The notes under the pieces: generated by a model
Told to the model about the DNA's origin: nothing
What the model saw: only the letters and a program-made list of their open reading frames with translations
The model's database searches: none
NCBI RefSeq assembly: GCF_030813715.1
Contig: NZ_JAUSUZ010000001.1
Coordinates: forward strand, 9,120,949-9,184,948
Source of the DNA: Catenuloplanes indicus
Lineage (GTDB): Bacteria > Actinomycetota > Actinomycetes > Mycobacteriales > Micromonosporaceae
Direction: 5' to 3'
Length of the DNA: 64,000 nt
Program-made: the position numbers and the translations under genes
Shown here: positions 21,470 through 30,140 of the stretch, in pieces
Position numbering within the stretch: the stretch's first letter is position 1
How the letters are laid out: each line of letters begins with the position of its first letter

Positions 21470-21742
21470 ATGACCGCGCTACCGCCCGTCATCCCCGTAC
21501 GGGCCCTCCGCGAGGCACTCGGCCTCACCCTCGACGACGTCGTCGCCCGCATCAAGGACCAAGGCGAAATGGCATCCAAGTCCGGTCTCTCCAACTTCGA
21601 GGCCGGCGTCCGCCAGGCATCCCCGCGGCTCGCCCTCGCCTACTGCCGCGCACTCGGCGTCGACCGCCACCACATCAGCCAGGCCCGGGAACAGCGCGCG
21701 CTCGTCGCCGCCAGCACCCCGGCACTCGACGCTGCCGCCTGA
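21470..21742 (+). CDS. XRE family HTH protein, Cro-like
   Basis: A 90-residue protein with a helix-turn-helix (LREALGLTLDDVVARIKD..SKSGLSNFEAGVR). It is the first rightward phage gene, starting 22 bp after the half-site array, so it may counter the leftward repressor as Cro does. The ATG at 21470 has no strong ribosome site and the message may be nearly leaderless. A weak hairpin (GAAGCCC/GGGCTTC, 21749-21782) follows. Confidence 0.75.
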   Translation: MTALPPVIPVRALREALGLTLDDVVARIKDQGEMASKSGLSNFEAGVRQASPRLALAYCRALGVDRHHISQAREQRALVAASTPALDAAA

Positions 21743-21748
21743 CACAAG

Positions 21749-21782
21749 GAAGCCCCCTGCCGCAGCCACGACAGAGGGCTTC
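21749..21782 (+). terminator. Weak hairpin after the Cro-like gene
   Basis: GAAGCCC and GGGCTTC arms of 7 bp flank a 20-nt loop, with no T tract. It could attenuate rightward transcription into the early operon. Confidence 0.4.
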
Positions 21783-21822
21783 ACAGCTCCACCGACTCCA
21801 CCTCGCGAAAGGGGCAGCAGAG

Positions 21823-22266
21823 ATGCTTGCCGAGCACACTACAACACGCGCCATCGATACGTCTCCCGACGTTACCGGCCCCGACCCGATCTGGGTCGCG
21901 TTCCGCGACCACCGCCTCGCCGCCGGCGAATCCCTCGAGCGGCTCGGCGCCCGCACCAACACCCCGCCGATCGTGATCGGCTCGTACGAGCGCGGTGACC
22001 GGCAGGCGAACCTGACCCGCACCCGCCGCCTCCTCCACGCCTCCTACCGGCTCGGGCTGGCGATCGTCCCGCCGGGCCACGCCGTCACCCCCGCCGCCGT
22101 CCCGTCCGGCGTGCCGACCACCGCGTCGTGGCTGGTCCGCTGGCACGGCGACCGCGTCGCTACCGGCCTGTCCGAGCGTGACGCCCGCCAGCTCGCCCAG
22201 GTCGTGCCCGGCTCGGAACTCGTGCACCGGGTCGAGTACGTCGTGGACACGGTGGTGGCCCAGTGA
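21823..22266 (+). CDS. HTH-containing phage protein
   Basis: A 147-residue protein. Residues 25-60 (WVAFRDHRLAAGESLERLGARTNTPPIVIGSYERGDRQ) read as an XRE-like helix-turn-helix with the typical SYERGDR ending. The C-terminal half (WLVRWHGDRVATGLSERDARQLAQ) has no known domain. It starts the chain of overlapping genes, sharing GTGA with the next. It may regulate the early operon. Confidence 0.65.
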   Translation: MLAEHTTTRAIDTSPDVTGPDPIWVAFRDHRLAAGESLERLGARTNTPPIVIGSYERGDRQANLTRTRRLLHASYRLGLAIVPPGHAVTPAAVPSGVPTTASWLVRWHGDRVATGLSERDARQLAQVVPGSELVHRVEYVVDTVVAQ

Positions 22267-22778
22267 GCGCCCCGATCGTCCGCCGACCGTCGTCGCTGCT
22301 CGAGGTGCGCGCGTTCGCGTGGCACCCGGACGAGGCGACGATGACCGTCCTGTCCGCCGCGCCGCCCCTGCCGCCGGCGCTGATCTACGCCGACTCGCGG
22401 TGTGCGTGCGGCCGGCAGCTGCTCGACGCGACGGACAGCCCGCAGTCCGGGCACGACGGCCGCCGGGTCGTCACCTGGCGGGGCGCGATCTACGGGTCGG
22501 CGAAGTGCGCCGAGGCCGACTACTACGCGGGCCAGGACGACCGGGAGGTTCCCGGCGTGCGTGTGTCGCCGGTCCCGCCGGCCGGGCTGGTCGACGCGAC
22601 CCGGGTGCCGGTCATTGTGCCGTTCGACGCCACCGACCCGGCCGTGCACCTCGCGCAGCTGGCCGAGGTCACCCGCCGACTGTTGGCGCTCGACACCGGC
22701 GCCGGGTCGTTCTACGAGGCCGAGCAGATTCGGGTCGACGCGGAGCGGATCCTGGCCGCGATCGGTGGCGCGGCATGA
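22263..22778 (+). CDS. Hypothetical phage protein
   Basis: This 171-residue protein is not recognised. The middle has a Cys pair (CACGRQLL) and a later Cys (YGSAKCAEADYYAG), hinting at a small zinc site, and the C-terminus is helical. GTG 22263 overlaps the previous stop by 4 nt and its own stop overlaps the next ATG, so translation is coupled. Confidence 0.6.
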   Translation: MSAPIVRRPSSLLEVRAFAWHPDEATMTVLSAAPPLPPALIYADSRCACGRQLLDATDSPQSGHDGRRVVTWRGAIYGSAKCAEADYYAGQDDREVPGVRVSPVPPAGLVDATRVPVIVPFDATDPAVHLAQLAEVTRRLLALDTGAGSFYEAEQIRVDAERILAAIGGAA

Positions 22779-23398
22779 CGGCGGTCGCGTTCGACATCTC
22801 CGCGCTCACCGCGTACCAGCGGGGCACATACGACCGGCTCGCGCCGATCGCGGTCGTCTGCCCGCAGTGCGGGTCTCGGCCGGGCTCGTACTGCAAGTCC
22901 AAGTCCGGCTACAACGTGCCGTTCCACAAGGTCCGCAAGGACGCCGTGGCGAGCTGGTCGTACGACGAGCGGATCGCCGCGGTCGCCCAGGTCCGTGCCG
23001 AGCAGGCAGAAACCCGGCGCCGGGCCGTCGAGCAGATGGCCCAGCCGCTCACCGTCGCACAGCAGCGCACCCGGGCCACCGTGTCCGCGCTGGTCAAACA
23101 GGCTTACGCGGAGGCGGACGCCCGCCTGGACGCGGAGGGCGCTGCCGCCCAGGCTGCCGCGGACGCGTTCAACGAGACCGCACCGGTCGGCACGCTGGTC
23201 CGCTACTGGCGTGGCGTCCGGTCGGGTCCGGCGTCCGGTGTCGGCCGGATCTCCCACCCGGCGTCGGTCCTCGGCGGGCACTCCGCGGTCGCCTGGATTT
23301 CGGGCTGCTCGGGTGCGGTCGGCTTGACCCACGTCGAGGTGCTGGACCGGGCCGGGCTGGTCGAGGAGACCGCCGCCGCGCTGGTGGTGGCGCTGTGA
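22775..23398 (+). CDS. Phage zinc-finger protein
   Basis: A 207-residue protein. Residues 29-56 hold a Cys/His finger (CPQCGSRPGSYCKSKSG, then FHKVRKD) common in actinophage small proteins. A charged helical region (RAEQAETRRRAVEQMAQ) and a C-terminal beta-rich part follow. The role is unknown, probably nucleic-acid binding. ATG 22775 overlaps the upstream stop by 4 nt; the longer upstream frame is a shadow. Confidence 0.65.
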   Translation: MTAVAFDISALTAYQRGTYDRLAPIAVVCPQCGSRPGSYCKSKSGYNVPFHKVRKDAVASWSYDERIAAVAQVRAEQAETRRRAVEQMAQPLTVAQQRTRATVSALVKQAYAEADARLDAEGAAAQAAADAFNETAPVGTLVRYWRGVRSGPASGVGRISHPASVLGGHSAVAWISGCSGAVGLTHVEVLDRAGLVEETAAALVVAL

Positions 23399-24285
23399 CC
23401 GACACCCTGCGCCCGCCGTTCCCGTACTACGGCGCTAAATCCCGGCTCGCCCCGTGGATCGCGTCGCTGCTGCCGGCCCACGAGATGTACGTCGAGCCGT
23501 TCTGCGGTTCCGCCGCGGTGCTGTTCGCCAAGGCGCCGGCGCGGTCGGAGGTCATCAACGACCTGGACCGGAACGTCGTCGCGTTCTTCCGGACCCTCCG
23601 CGAGCAGCGCGACGACCTCGTTACCGCGCTCCGGCTTACCCCGTACGCCCGTGACGAATACTTCGCCGACCGGCTTGATGTCGACGACATCAGCGACCTG
23701 GAGCGGGCCCGCCGGTTCTTCGTCCGTTCCACCCAGGCGTTCAACGGCATGGGCAACTCCGACAGCCGCTCCGGCTCTTGGTCCGCGGGTGTCCGGGTCG
23801 GCTCGACGCCCGACGCCGTCTCCGTGCGGGACCTCGTCGAGCGGCTGCATCAGCACGCCGACCGGCTCCGAGCCGTCTCTGTCGACGCTCGCCCCGCCGC
23901 GAAGGTGATCGCGGCGTTCGACGGGCCCGCGGTCGCCATGTACGTCGACCCGCCGTACCTCGGCGAGACCCGCACGAGCCTCGACGACGCCAAGCGGCGG
24001 TCGGCTGACTACCGGCACGACATGTCCGCCCCGGAGGAGCACGTCGCGCTCGCCGAGACCCTGCACGCGTGCAAGGCGGCGGTGCTGCTGTCCGGCTATC
24101 CGTCGCCGCTCTATGACGACCTCTACAGCGACTGGTACCGGGCGGAGATGAGCGTCCAGCGGCCGGCGACGAACCGCCGCGGCCGCGCGGGCACCGGTGC
24201 GGTCGAGGTCATCTGGTCGAACCGGCCGATCGGTCGGCAGCCGTCCTTGTTCGACGACCTGGCCGGGCCGGAGGTGGCGCTGTGA
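23395..24285 (+). CDS. DNA adenine methyltransferase, D12 class
   Basis: Methylates the N6 of adenine in DNA using SAM. The 296-residue enzyme shows the N-terminal PPFPYYGAKSRLA motif, the SAM site YVEPFCGSAAVLF, and the catalytic DPPY (MYVDPPYLGET), the order typical of Dam-type enzymes. No restriction partner is nearby, so it probably protects phage DNA from host nucleases. The last residues carry QPSLFDDL, a possible sliding-clamp motif. GTG 23395 overlaps the previous stop. Confidence 0.9.
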   Translation: MTDTLRPPFPYYGAKSRLAPWIASLLPAHEMYVEPFCGSAAVLFAKAPARSEVINDLDRNVVAFFRTLREQRDDLVTALRLTPYARDEYFADRLDVDDISDLERARRFFVRSTQAFNGMGNSDSRSGSWSAGVRVGSTPDAVSVRDLVERLHQHADRLRAVSVDARPAAKVIAAFDGPAVAMYVDPPYLGETRTSLDDAKRRSADYRHDMSAPEEHVALAETLHACKAAVLLSGYPSPLYDDLYSDWYRAEMSVQRPATNRRGRAGTGAVEVIWSNRPIGRQPSLFDDLAGPEVAL

Positions 24286-24461
24286 CCGTCCTCGGCACCC
24301 TGCGCACCCGCCGACGGGCCGCCCGCGCACGGTCGCAGGCGATCACCTGCCCGTACTGCGAGCTGCCGGTCGCCGGGCTGCTGTCCGGGTGCACCGAGCC
24401 CGACTGCCGGTCCCGGGAGATCGCCGCCGACGCCGCGTTCCGGCGGGCGGTGGACCTGTGA
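24282..24461 (+). CDS. Small zinc-ribbon protein
   Basis: 59 residues from GTG 24282, overlapping the methylase stop by 4 nt, with its own stop overlapping the next GTG. CPYC and CTEPDC give a four-Cys pattern (CxxC..CxxxxC) after a basic N-terminus (RTRRRAARARS), suggesting a nucleic-acid-binding ribbon. Function unknown. Confidence 0.6.
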   Translation: MTVLGTLRTRRRAARARSQAITCPYCELPVAGLLSGCTEPDCRSREIAADAAFRRAVDL

Positions 24462-24997
24462 AGATCCCCGACGGTATGTGGCTCGCCGGGAACGCCGACT
24501 ACAGCGTGACCATCGTCTGCGACTACGAAGACTGCCGACCGACCAACGTCGGCGAGCCCGCAGGCTGGGAACTGGCCCGCTACGGCGGAGCCGAGCTGCC
24601 TGGCCGGACCTGGTTCGACATGGACCGGCTCGGCGAGTTCCTCGCGTTCGTCCAGGACCACGCCGACCTCCACCGCAACTACGACACCGACGAGCCGTGC
24701 TGGGTACCGCTCCGCACGCTCGTCCCGGCCGGAGAGCGCGGCGCCTGGATGTGGATGGGCCGCGGCGACCACAACGGCCAGCCGGTCGAGTTCTACAAGC
24801 ACGCCTCGACGCGCGGCTCGATCGCGCTAACCCGCGATGGGCGGGCCTGGCGGTCGGTCGTTGTCCAGGAATGGTGCTGGACGCCGTGGGGCTGCGCCAT
24901 CCCGGATCAGAGCCCTAGCCACGAGTGCAGCAACGACGGCGTGCGCGAGTACCGCGAGGTGCCGGCCGCCGAGGCTCTGGCGGAGGCGCTGCGATGA
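24458..24997 (+). CDS. Hypothetical phage protein
   Basis: This 179-residue protein is not recognised. It is rich in Trp and acidic residues and has scattered Cys residues (IVCDYEDC, EWCWTPWGC). GTG 24458 overlaps the preceding stop, and its stop overlaps the ATG of the exonuclease gene, so it is co-translated with the recombination genes. A helper role in that module is only a guess. Confidence 0.6.
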   Translation: MKIPDGMWLAGNADYSVTIVCDYEDCRPTNVGEPAGWELARYGGAELPGRTWFDMDRLGEFLAFVQDHADLHRNYDTDEPCWVPLRTLVPAGERGAWMWMGRGDHNGQPVEFYKHASTRGSIALTRDGRAWRSVVVQEWCWTPWGCAIPDQSPSHECSNDGVREYREVPAAEALAEALR

Positions 24998-25983
24998 CCG
25001 CCACCATGCCCGCGCTCGCTGTGCCGGTGACCGGCTGGGATGCCACCGACGACGAGTGGCGTGCCGACCGGACCCGCGGCCTCGGCGGCTCGGACATCTC
25101 CGCCGTGCTCGGCTTCTCCGCCTACCGCACCCCGTGGGACGTGTGGGCGGAGAAGACCGGAACCCGCTCCTGGGCCGATGATGACGCCACCGCCGCGTCG
25201 AACCTCGGCACCGCGCTGGAGCCGTGGCTGATCGGCCAGGCAACGCTCCTGGTTGGCCAGACCGTCGCGCAGACCCCGTACCGGATGTACGCGCACCCCG
25301 TCCACGGATGGCGGCTGTGCTCCCCGGACGGCGAGACCGCCGACGGCCGGCTCGTCGAAGCCAAAACCGCCGGGCTCGCGTCCGGGTGGGGGACGCCGAA
25401 GGGCTGGGACGACGGTGCGGTGCCGCTCGGCTACGAGTTCCAGTGCCGCTGGTCCATGCACGTCATGGACCGCCCCGCCGTCGAACTGATCGCGCTCGTC
25501 GCCGGCATGGGCCTGATCCGGCGGACGATCTGGCGGGACCTGGCCGTCGAGGACGACATGGTCGAGCAGGTCGCCGCGTGGCGGGCCATCCACATCGAGG
25601 ACGGTGTGGAGCCGCCGCTCGGCGCCGTCGACAACAAGGCCCTCGCCGCGCTCTACCCGGTCCCGAACGGCAAGGAGACCGACCTCGACGGCACCGACGC
25701 CGAGGAACTCCACGCCGCCTACCTGGCAGCCCGCGACGCCGAGAAGGCCGCGAAGCAGGCCAAGGAGGCCGCAGGCGCCGCCCTGAAGAAAATCCTCGGC
25801 CCGGACGAGAAAGGCCAGCTCGGCGGGCGTACCGCCGTCACCTGGTCCAGCAAGACCGGCCACGTCGACTGGCCGCGCCTCGTCGCCGAGCTGGCCGCTG
25901 CCGCCGGCGTGCCGATGCCAAACCCCGAGCTCTACCGCAAGCCCGCCACCCGCAGCCTCTCCGTGAAGGAGCTCCCCCGATGA
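24994..25983 (+). CDS. YqaJ/lambda-exonuclease-type viral recombinase
   Basis: A 329-residue 5'-3' exonuclease that makes single-stranded DNA for annealing. The N-terminus GLGGSDISAVLGFSAYRTPWDVW is the YqaJ signature, given here as GGSDISAVLGFS and TPWDVWAEKTG. GTALEPWL and LCSPDGE..RLVEAKT supply the Glu, Asp and EAK metal ligands of the PD-(D/E)XK fold. The C-terminal third is a charged helix (ARDAEKAAKQAKEAAG). Its stop overlaps recT, the partner annealase, as in many phage Red-like systems. Confidence 0.9.
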   Translation: MTATMPALAVPVTGWDATDDEWRADRTRGLGGSDISAVLGFSAYRTPWDVWAEKTGTRSWADDDATAASNLGTALEPWLIGQATLLVGQTVAQTPYRMYAHPVHGWRLCSPDGETADGRLVEAKTAGLASGWGTPKGWDDGAVPLGYEFQCRWSMHVMDRPAVELIALVAGMGLIRRTIWRDLAVEDDMVEQVAAWRAIHIEDGVEPPLGAVDNKALAALYPVPNGKETDLDGTDAEELHAAYLAARDAEKAAKQAKEAAGAALKKILGPDEKGQLGGRTAVTWSSKTGHVDWPRLVAELAAAAGVPMPNPELYRKPATRSLSVKELPR

Positions 25984-27050
25984 CCAACAACGCCGCTGCT
26001 GCGCTCGCCACCCGCCGTGAGAACGGCGGGGTCGCCACCAACTCGATCGCCGACAAGATCCGGTCCATGGAGGGCCAGTTCCAGGCCGCCATGCCCAAGG
26101 GTGCCGAGGCCACCCAGCTCATCCGGGACGCGCTCACCGCCATGCGGATGACGAAGAACCTCAGCCGCGCCGAGGAGACCTCCGTCCTCGGCGCGCTCAT
26201 GACCTGCGCGCAGCTCGGACTGCGCCCAGGCGTCCTCGGGCACGCGTGGCTGCTGCCGTTCTGGGACGGCAAGAACCGCGGCTACAAGGCCCAGCTCGTC
26301 ATCGGCTACCAGGGGCTGATCGAGCTGGCCCACCGCTCCGGAAAGATTCAGTCGCTGATCGCCCGCACCGTCTACGCCAACGACGAGTTCGACGTCGAGT
26401 ACGGGCTCGCCGACACCCTCAAGCACAAGCCGAACCTGTTCGAGGACCGCGGCGACCCGATCGCCTACTACGCCGTCGTGAAGTTCGTCGGCGGCGGGCA
26501 CGCGTTCTACGTCATGTCGCACCGGGACATGCTCCGCTACCGGGACCTCAACGCGACCGCGAAGACCAAGGACGGCAAGGTCTTCGGCCCGTGGGTCGAC
26601 CACTTCGAGGGCATGGCCCACAAGACGTGCGTCCGCCAGCTCGCGAAGTACATGCCGAAGTCGACCGAGCTCGCCATCGCCCTCGCCGCCGACGACGGCG
26701 TCCGCGTCGACATCACCCCGACCGTCGACGCCGCCGAGGCGACCGATCACCCGGTCATGGAGGGTGAGGTCGTCGACCCGGTGTCGGCGCCGCCCGCCGC
26801 CGACCGGACCGTGTCCGGGCCACCGGCCGCGCCGGGGCCGATCCAGCCGCCGCAGAAGGCCGCGCTCACCCGGCTGTGGACCCGGCTCGGCTACGCCGGC
26901 GACGACAACCACGGGGCCCGGATGCAGATCGTCGCCCACGAGCTCGGCGGCCTGGTGGTCGAGTCGACGGACGAGCTGACCACGGCCGACGCCGACATCC
27001 TGATCCGCGCGCTGACGGCGCGCGGCGAGCAGACCGGCGGTGCAGCGTGA
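25980..27050 (+). CDS. recT: RecT family single-strand annealing protein
   Basis: Anneals complementary single strands made by the upstream exonuclease. The 356-residue protein has the RecT core: TAMRMTKNLSRAEETSVLGAL, AQLGLRPGVLGHAWLLPF, QLVIGYQGLIELAHRSG and the late helix MAHKTCVRQLAKYMPKS. The last 100 residues are a Pro-rich linker and a small helical domain, longer than the minimal RecT. The start and stop both overlap neighbours by 4 nt. Confidence 0.93.
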   Translation: MTNNAAAALATRRENGGVATNSIADKIRSMEGQFQAAMPKGAEATQLIRDALTAMRMTKNLSRAEETSVLGALMTCAQLGLRPGVLGHAWLLPFWDGKNRGYKAQLVIGYQGLIELAHRSGKIQSLIARTVYANDEFDVEYGLADTLKHKPNLFEDRGDPIAYYAVVKFVGGGHAFYVMSHRDMLRYRDLNATAKTKDGKVFGPWVDHFEGMAHKTCVRQLAKYMPKSTELAIALAADDGVRVDITPTVDAAEATDHPVMEGEVVDPVSAPPAADRTVSGPPAAPGPIQPPQKAALTRLWTRLGYAGDDNHGARMQIVAHELGGLVVESTDELTTADADILIRALTARGEQTGGAA

Positions 27051-27694
27051 GCGAGCGCCCGACTCCGGCCGCCGACGAGCGGCCGGGCTGCGACGACGAG
27101 CCGACGCCGGCCGTGTCCGACAAGCCTGAGCACGTCGTGCCGACCTGGGACGAGCGGGTCGCCGCCCGGATTGGCGCGGTTCCGTGCGGGTGGTGCGGCG
27201 TGACCGAGACGACGCTGACGGGGGCCGCGCACCACGGCGCGGCCCCGCACGCCGGGACCTGGTCGCTCACCATGCCGCCGCCGGCGAAGTGGCTCAACGC
27301 TAACGACCGGTACAAGCGGCGCCCCGACAAGGAGATCCGCGCCTGGCGCGAGGCCGCCCGCATCTACGCCCAAGGCGTGAAGCTGCCGCGGCTGGAGCGC
27401 GCGCACCTGCTCGTCGAGCTGCGGTTCCCGGACGCGCGCCGCCGGGACGTTCACAACCTCTACCCGACGATCAAGGCCTGTATCGACGGGTTTGTCGACC
27501 ACGGGCTCCTGCCCGACGACTCCCACCAATACCTTGTCGGCCCGGATCTGCGCCTCGGCCCGAAGTGCGCCTCCCGGCCGGCTGGTATCCCGGGCGAGCT
27601 GACGTTCACGGTCACCGACCTCAGCGCGGACGGCGTGTGCCCGACGTGCGCCGGGACCGGGATCGCCGCGGCGCCGCTGGCGGTGGCCGCGTGA
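27047..27694 (+). CDS. RusA-like Holliday-junction resolvase
   Basis: A 215-residue nuclease. The core MPPPAKWLNANDRYKRRPDKE and the acidic motif RRRDVHNLYPTIKACIDG..LLPDDSHQYL match RusA, where the Asp residues bind Mg2+ and cut branched DNA. The first 65 residues are a charged extension with a CGWC pair, and the C-terminus has a CPTC zinc-like pair, additions over the usual 120-residue RusA. It follows the exonuclease-RecT pair, completing a recombination module. Confidence 0.85.
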   Translation: MSERPTPAADERPGCDDEPTPAVSDKPEHVVPTWDERVAARIGAVPCGWCGVTETTLTGAAHHGAAPHAGTWSLTMPPPAKWLNANDRYKRRPDKEIRAWREAARIYAQGVKLPRLERAHLLVELRFPDARRRDVHNLYPTIKACIDGFVDHGLLPDDSHQYLVGPDLRLGPKCASRPAGIPGELTFTVTDLSADGVCPTCAGTGIAAAPLAVAA

Positions 27695-28503
27695 CCTGGC
27701 ACGTGGTGCAGATGTCCGGCGGCATGGGCAGCTGGGCGACCGCCCGCCGAGTCGCCGACGAGCACGGCACCCACAACCTGACCCTGCTGTTCGCCGACAC
27801 CCTCGCCGAGGACCCCGACCTCCACCGGTTCCTCGACCAGGCCGCCGCCGACATCGGGGTGCCCGTTACCCGAGTTTGTGACGGACGCACCCCGGAGCAG
27901 GTCGACGTCGACCGCCGGTGGCTGTCGAACGCGCGGGTAGCGCAGTGCTCCCTCGAACTGAAGATCAAGCCGTGTCGGGAATGGCTCGAAGCGAACTGCG
28001 ACCCGGCCGACACGATCCTCTACGTCGGTATCGACTGGACCGAGATGGAACGCATCCCGGGCATCACCCGCGGCTGGGCGCCGTGGACCGTGCGCATGCC
28101 GCTGTGCGAGCCGCCGTACATCGACAAGCGGCAGATCGAGGCGGAGTTGCGTCGGCGGGAGATCGAGCCGCCGCTGCTGAACCGGCTCGGATTCCCGCAC
28201 AACAACTGCGGTGGTGCGTGCGTGCGCGGCGGCCAGGCCCAATGGGCGCACCTGCTGCGAACGTTCCCGGATCGGTTCGCAGCAAAGGAAGCCCACGAGG
28301 AGCGGATGCGCGCCCAACTTGGAGCCGACGTGTCGATCCTCAAGGACCGAACGGGAGGCGCCACCCGTCCGCTCCCGCTGAGGCTATTCCGGTCCCGCGT
28401 CGAGATCCAGAATGCGGCACAGGCGGCCCAGGGAAGCCTGTTCGACGACCTGGACTGGGGCGGCTGCGGCTGCCTGACCTCGTTCGAGGCGGTGGCCGCG
28501 TGA
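27691..28503 (+). CDS. PP-loop ATPase, PAPS-reductase/DndC-like phage protein
   Basis: A 270-residue protein with an N-terminal PP-loop (VQMSGGMGSWATA) that binds ATP in PAPS reductase, sulfurtransferase and DndC-like families. A Cys motif FPHNNCGGACVRGG and a C-terminal CGC are conserved in phage members. The substrate is not known; base or tRNA modification and sulphur transfer are possible. It sits between the resolvase and a cytosine methylase. QGSLFDDL near the C-terminus resembles a clamp-binding peptide. Confidence 0.78.
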   Translation: MTWHVVQMSGGMGSWATARRVADEHGTHNLTLLFADTLAEDPDLHRFLDQAAADIGVPVTRVCDGRTPEQVDVDRRWLSNARVAQCSLELKIKPCREWLEANCDPADTILYVGIDWTEMERIPGITRGWAPWTVRMPLCEPPYIDKRQIEAELRRREIEPPLLNRLGFPHNNCGGACVRGGQAQWAHLLRTFPDRFAAKEAHEERMRAQLGADVSILKDRTGGATRPLPLRLFRSRVEIQNAAQAAQGSLFDDLDWGGCGCLTSFEAVAA

Positions 28504-29786
28504 CCGCGCCGATCACCGTTGCTGGCCTCTGCGAAGGCTATGGAGGGATCTTCCTCGCCCTCCAGCGGCTGCTGCCCGTCCAGCACACCTGGTACGCCGA
28601 GAACGACCCGGCGGCCTCGGCGGTCCTCGCCGCGCACTGGCCGGACGCACCCAACCACGACGACATCACCCGCATCGACTGGTCCAGCACGACCCAGCCC
28701 GAGATCCTGACCGCGGGCTGGCCTTGTCAGCCGTTCTCCGGCGCCGGTAAGCAGCTCGGCACGGCCGACGACCGGCACCTGTGGCCGTACGTCGCGGACG
28801 CGGTGACGACGCTGCGGCCGCAGCTGTTCATCGGCGAGAACGTGCAGGGTTTGCTCACGATCGAGCACGGCCAGGTGTTCGGGAAAGTGCTCGCCGACCT
28901 CGACGTGGCCGGCTACCGGGTGTCGTGGACGACCGTTGGCGCGTGCAAGGTCGGCGCCTGCCACCACCGGCACCGGGTGTTTATCGCCGCCGCGCGCGTT
29001 GACGTCCGCGCGCCGTACTCCGACCCGATCGCGCACCGCAACGGTGACGCATGGTTGCCCGCCCAAACGCCGCTGTTCGGCGATCACGAGGCGCTGAAGT
29101 GGCCGCAGGCCGGCTATACGGCGGGCGGGGCCGCGTGGGAACTGCCCGCCGACGTGTGCGGTGCGGCCGGGACCATGCTGCCCACGCCGACCGCAACCCC
29201 GTACGGCAACAACCAGTCGCCCAGCGCGGGCGCCGCCGTCCGGCCGTCGCTCGACGGCGTCGTCCGGATGCTACCCACCCCCCGCGCGACTGACACTGGC
29301 ACTCCTGGCCGGCGGTGCAGCGAGGGCTTCCGGCCGCCGCTGTCACAGGTGCTGCTCGCCGCGGCGTCGGAGGCGCGCGGCGTCGGTGTGCTGCTCCCGA
29401 CGCCGCGCGCCTCCGACACCACCAAGGCAGGCCCGAACCAGCGCGGCTCGTCCGGCGACTGGTCCCTCCCGGCCACGGCGCAGCACGAGCGTTTCGGCGG
29501 CTACGCGAGTGCGGTGGCCCGGCAGGAGAGCGCGTTTGGTCTCCCCGTGCCGGACCCGACCGGGCCCGGCCGTGACGGCAAGGCCCGCCTGTCGCCGGCG
29601 TTTACGGAATGGATGGTGGGCCTGCCGGCCGGATGGCTCACCGACCACATCAGCCGCAACCAGGCCATCGCTCGGGCCGGTAACGGTGTGGTGCCGCAGC
29701 AGGCTGCGTACGCCCTGTCGACGCTGCGCACGTTCCAGGCCGCAGCCCGCGAGCTGACCGCGGCCCGTGAGGCGGTGGCTGCCTGA
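28500..29786 (+). CDS. DNA C5-cytosine methyltransferase
   Basis: Methylates cytosine at C5 using SAM. The 428-residue enzyme has motif I (VAGLCEGYGGIFLALQ), motif IV with the catalytic Cys76 (GWPCQPFSGAG), ENV (motif VI), an RHR-like motif VIII (CHHRHRVFIAAA) and motif X (ARAGNGVVPQQAAYAL). The target-recognition region (residues 185-370) is long and unusual, with three copies of LPTPxAT/LPTPRAS. It contains QTPLFGD, another clamp-like motif. No restriction enzyme is adjacent. Confidence 0.9.
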   Translation: MTAPITVAGLCEGYGGIFLALQRLLPVQHTWYAENDPAASAVLAAHWPDAPNHDDITRIDWSSTTQPEILTAGWPCQPFSGAGKQLGTADDRHLWPYVADAVTTLRPQLFIGENVQGLLTIEHGQVFGKVLADLDVAGYRVSWTTVGACKVGACHHRHRVFIAAARVDVRAPYSDPIAHRNGDAWLPAQTPLFGDHEALKWPQAGYTAGGAAWELPADVCGAAGTMLPTPTATPYGNNQSPSAGAAVRPSLDGVVRMLPTPRATDTGTPGRRCSEGFRPPLSQVLLAAASEARGVGVLLPTPRASDTTKAGPNQRGSSGDWSLPATAQHERFGGYASAVARQESAFGLPVPDPTGPGRDGKARLSPAFTEWMVGLPAGWLTDHISRNQAIARAGNGVVPQQAAYALSTLRTFQAAARELTAAREAVAA

Positions 29787-30010
29787 TGACTACTTCGACG
29801 CCGGTGAGCGTGCCCACGGCCGGCTCGCTCACCGAACGCCAACTCGACGTTATCGCGCTCGCTGCGGACGGCTGTGACAACCGCACGATCGGCCGGCTGC
29901 TGCACATCGGCGAGGACACGGTCAAAACGCACATGCGCGCCGCGTGCAAGAAGCTCGGCGCCCGGAACCGTGCTCACGCGGTCGCGTCTGCATCCGCCGT
30001 GGCTGGCTGA
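29786..30010 (+). CDS. Stand-alone LuxR-type HTH protein
   Basis: A 74-residue protein that is almost entirely a GerE/LuxR DNA-binding domain (LTERQLDVIALAADGCDNRTIGRLLHI..DTVKTHMRAACKKLGARNR). No receiver or ligand domain is present. The ATG overlaps the methylase stop by one base. It is likely a transcription factor for phage or host genes. Confidence 0.8.
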   Translation: MTTSTPVSVPTAGSLTERQLDVIALAADGCDNRTIGRLLHIGEDTVKTHMRAACKKLGARNRAHAVASASAVAG

Positions 30011-30020
30011 GGGTGACGCC

Positions 30021-30140
30021 GTGATTGTCGATCTGCTTCTCGGTGCGTACGCCGCCCCGTGCTGGGTGGGTCCCGCGCTGCTTGCCGCTGCCGGGGTTGC
30101 CGGCGTCGTCCTCATCGTCCTCAACCGGAGGGTCCCGTGA
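30021..30140 (+). CDS. Small membrane protein
   Basis: 39 residues from GTG 30021 with one hydrophobic span ([19 protein letters not shown]) and a basic C-terminus (NRRVP). The stop overlaps the thyX GTG by 4 nt, which supports it being a real gene. Function unknown. Confidence 0.55.
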   Translation: MIVDLLLGAYAAPCWVGPALLAAAGVAGVVLIVLNRRVP

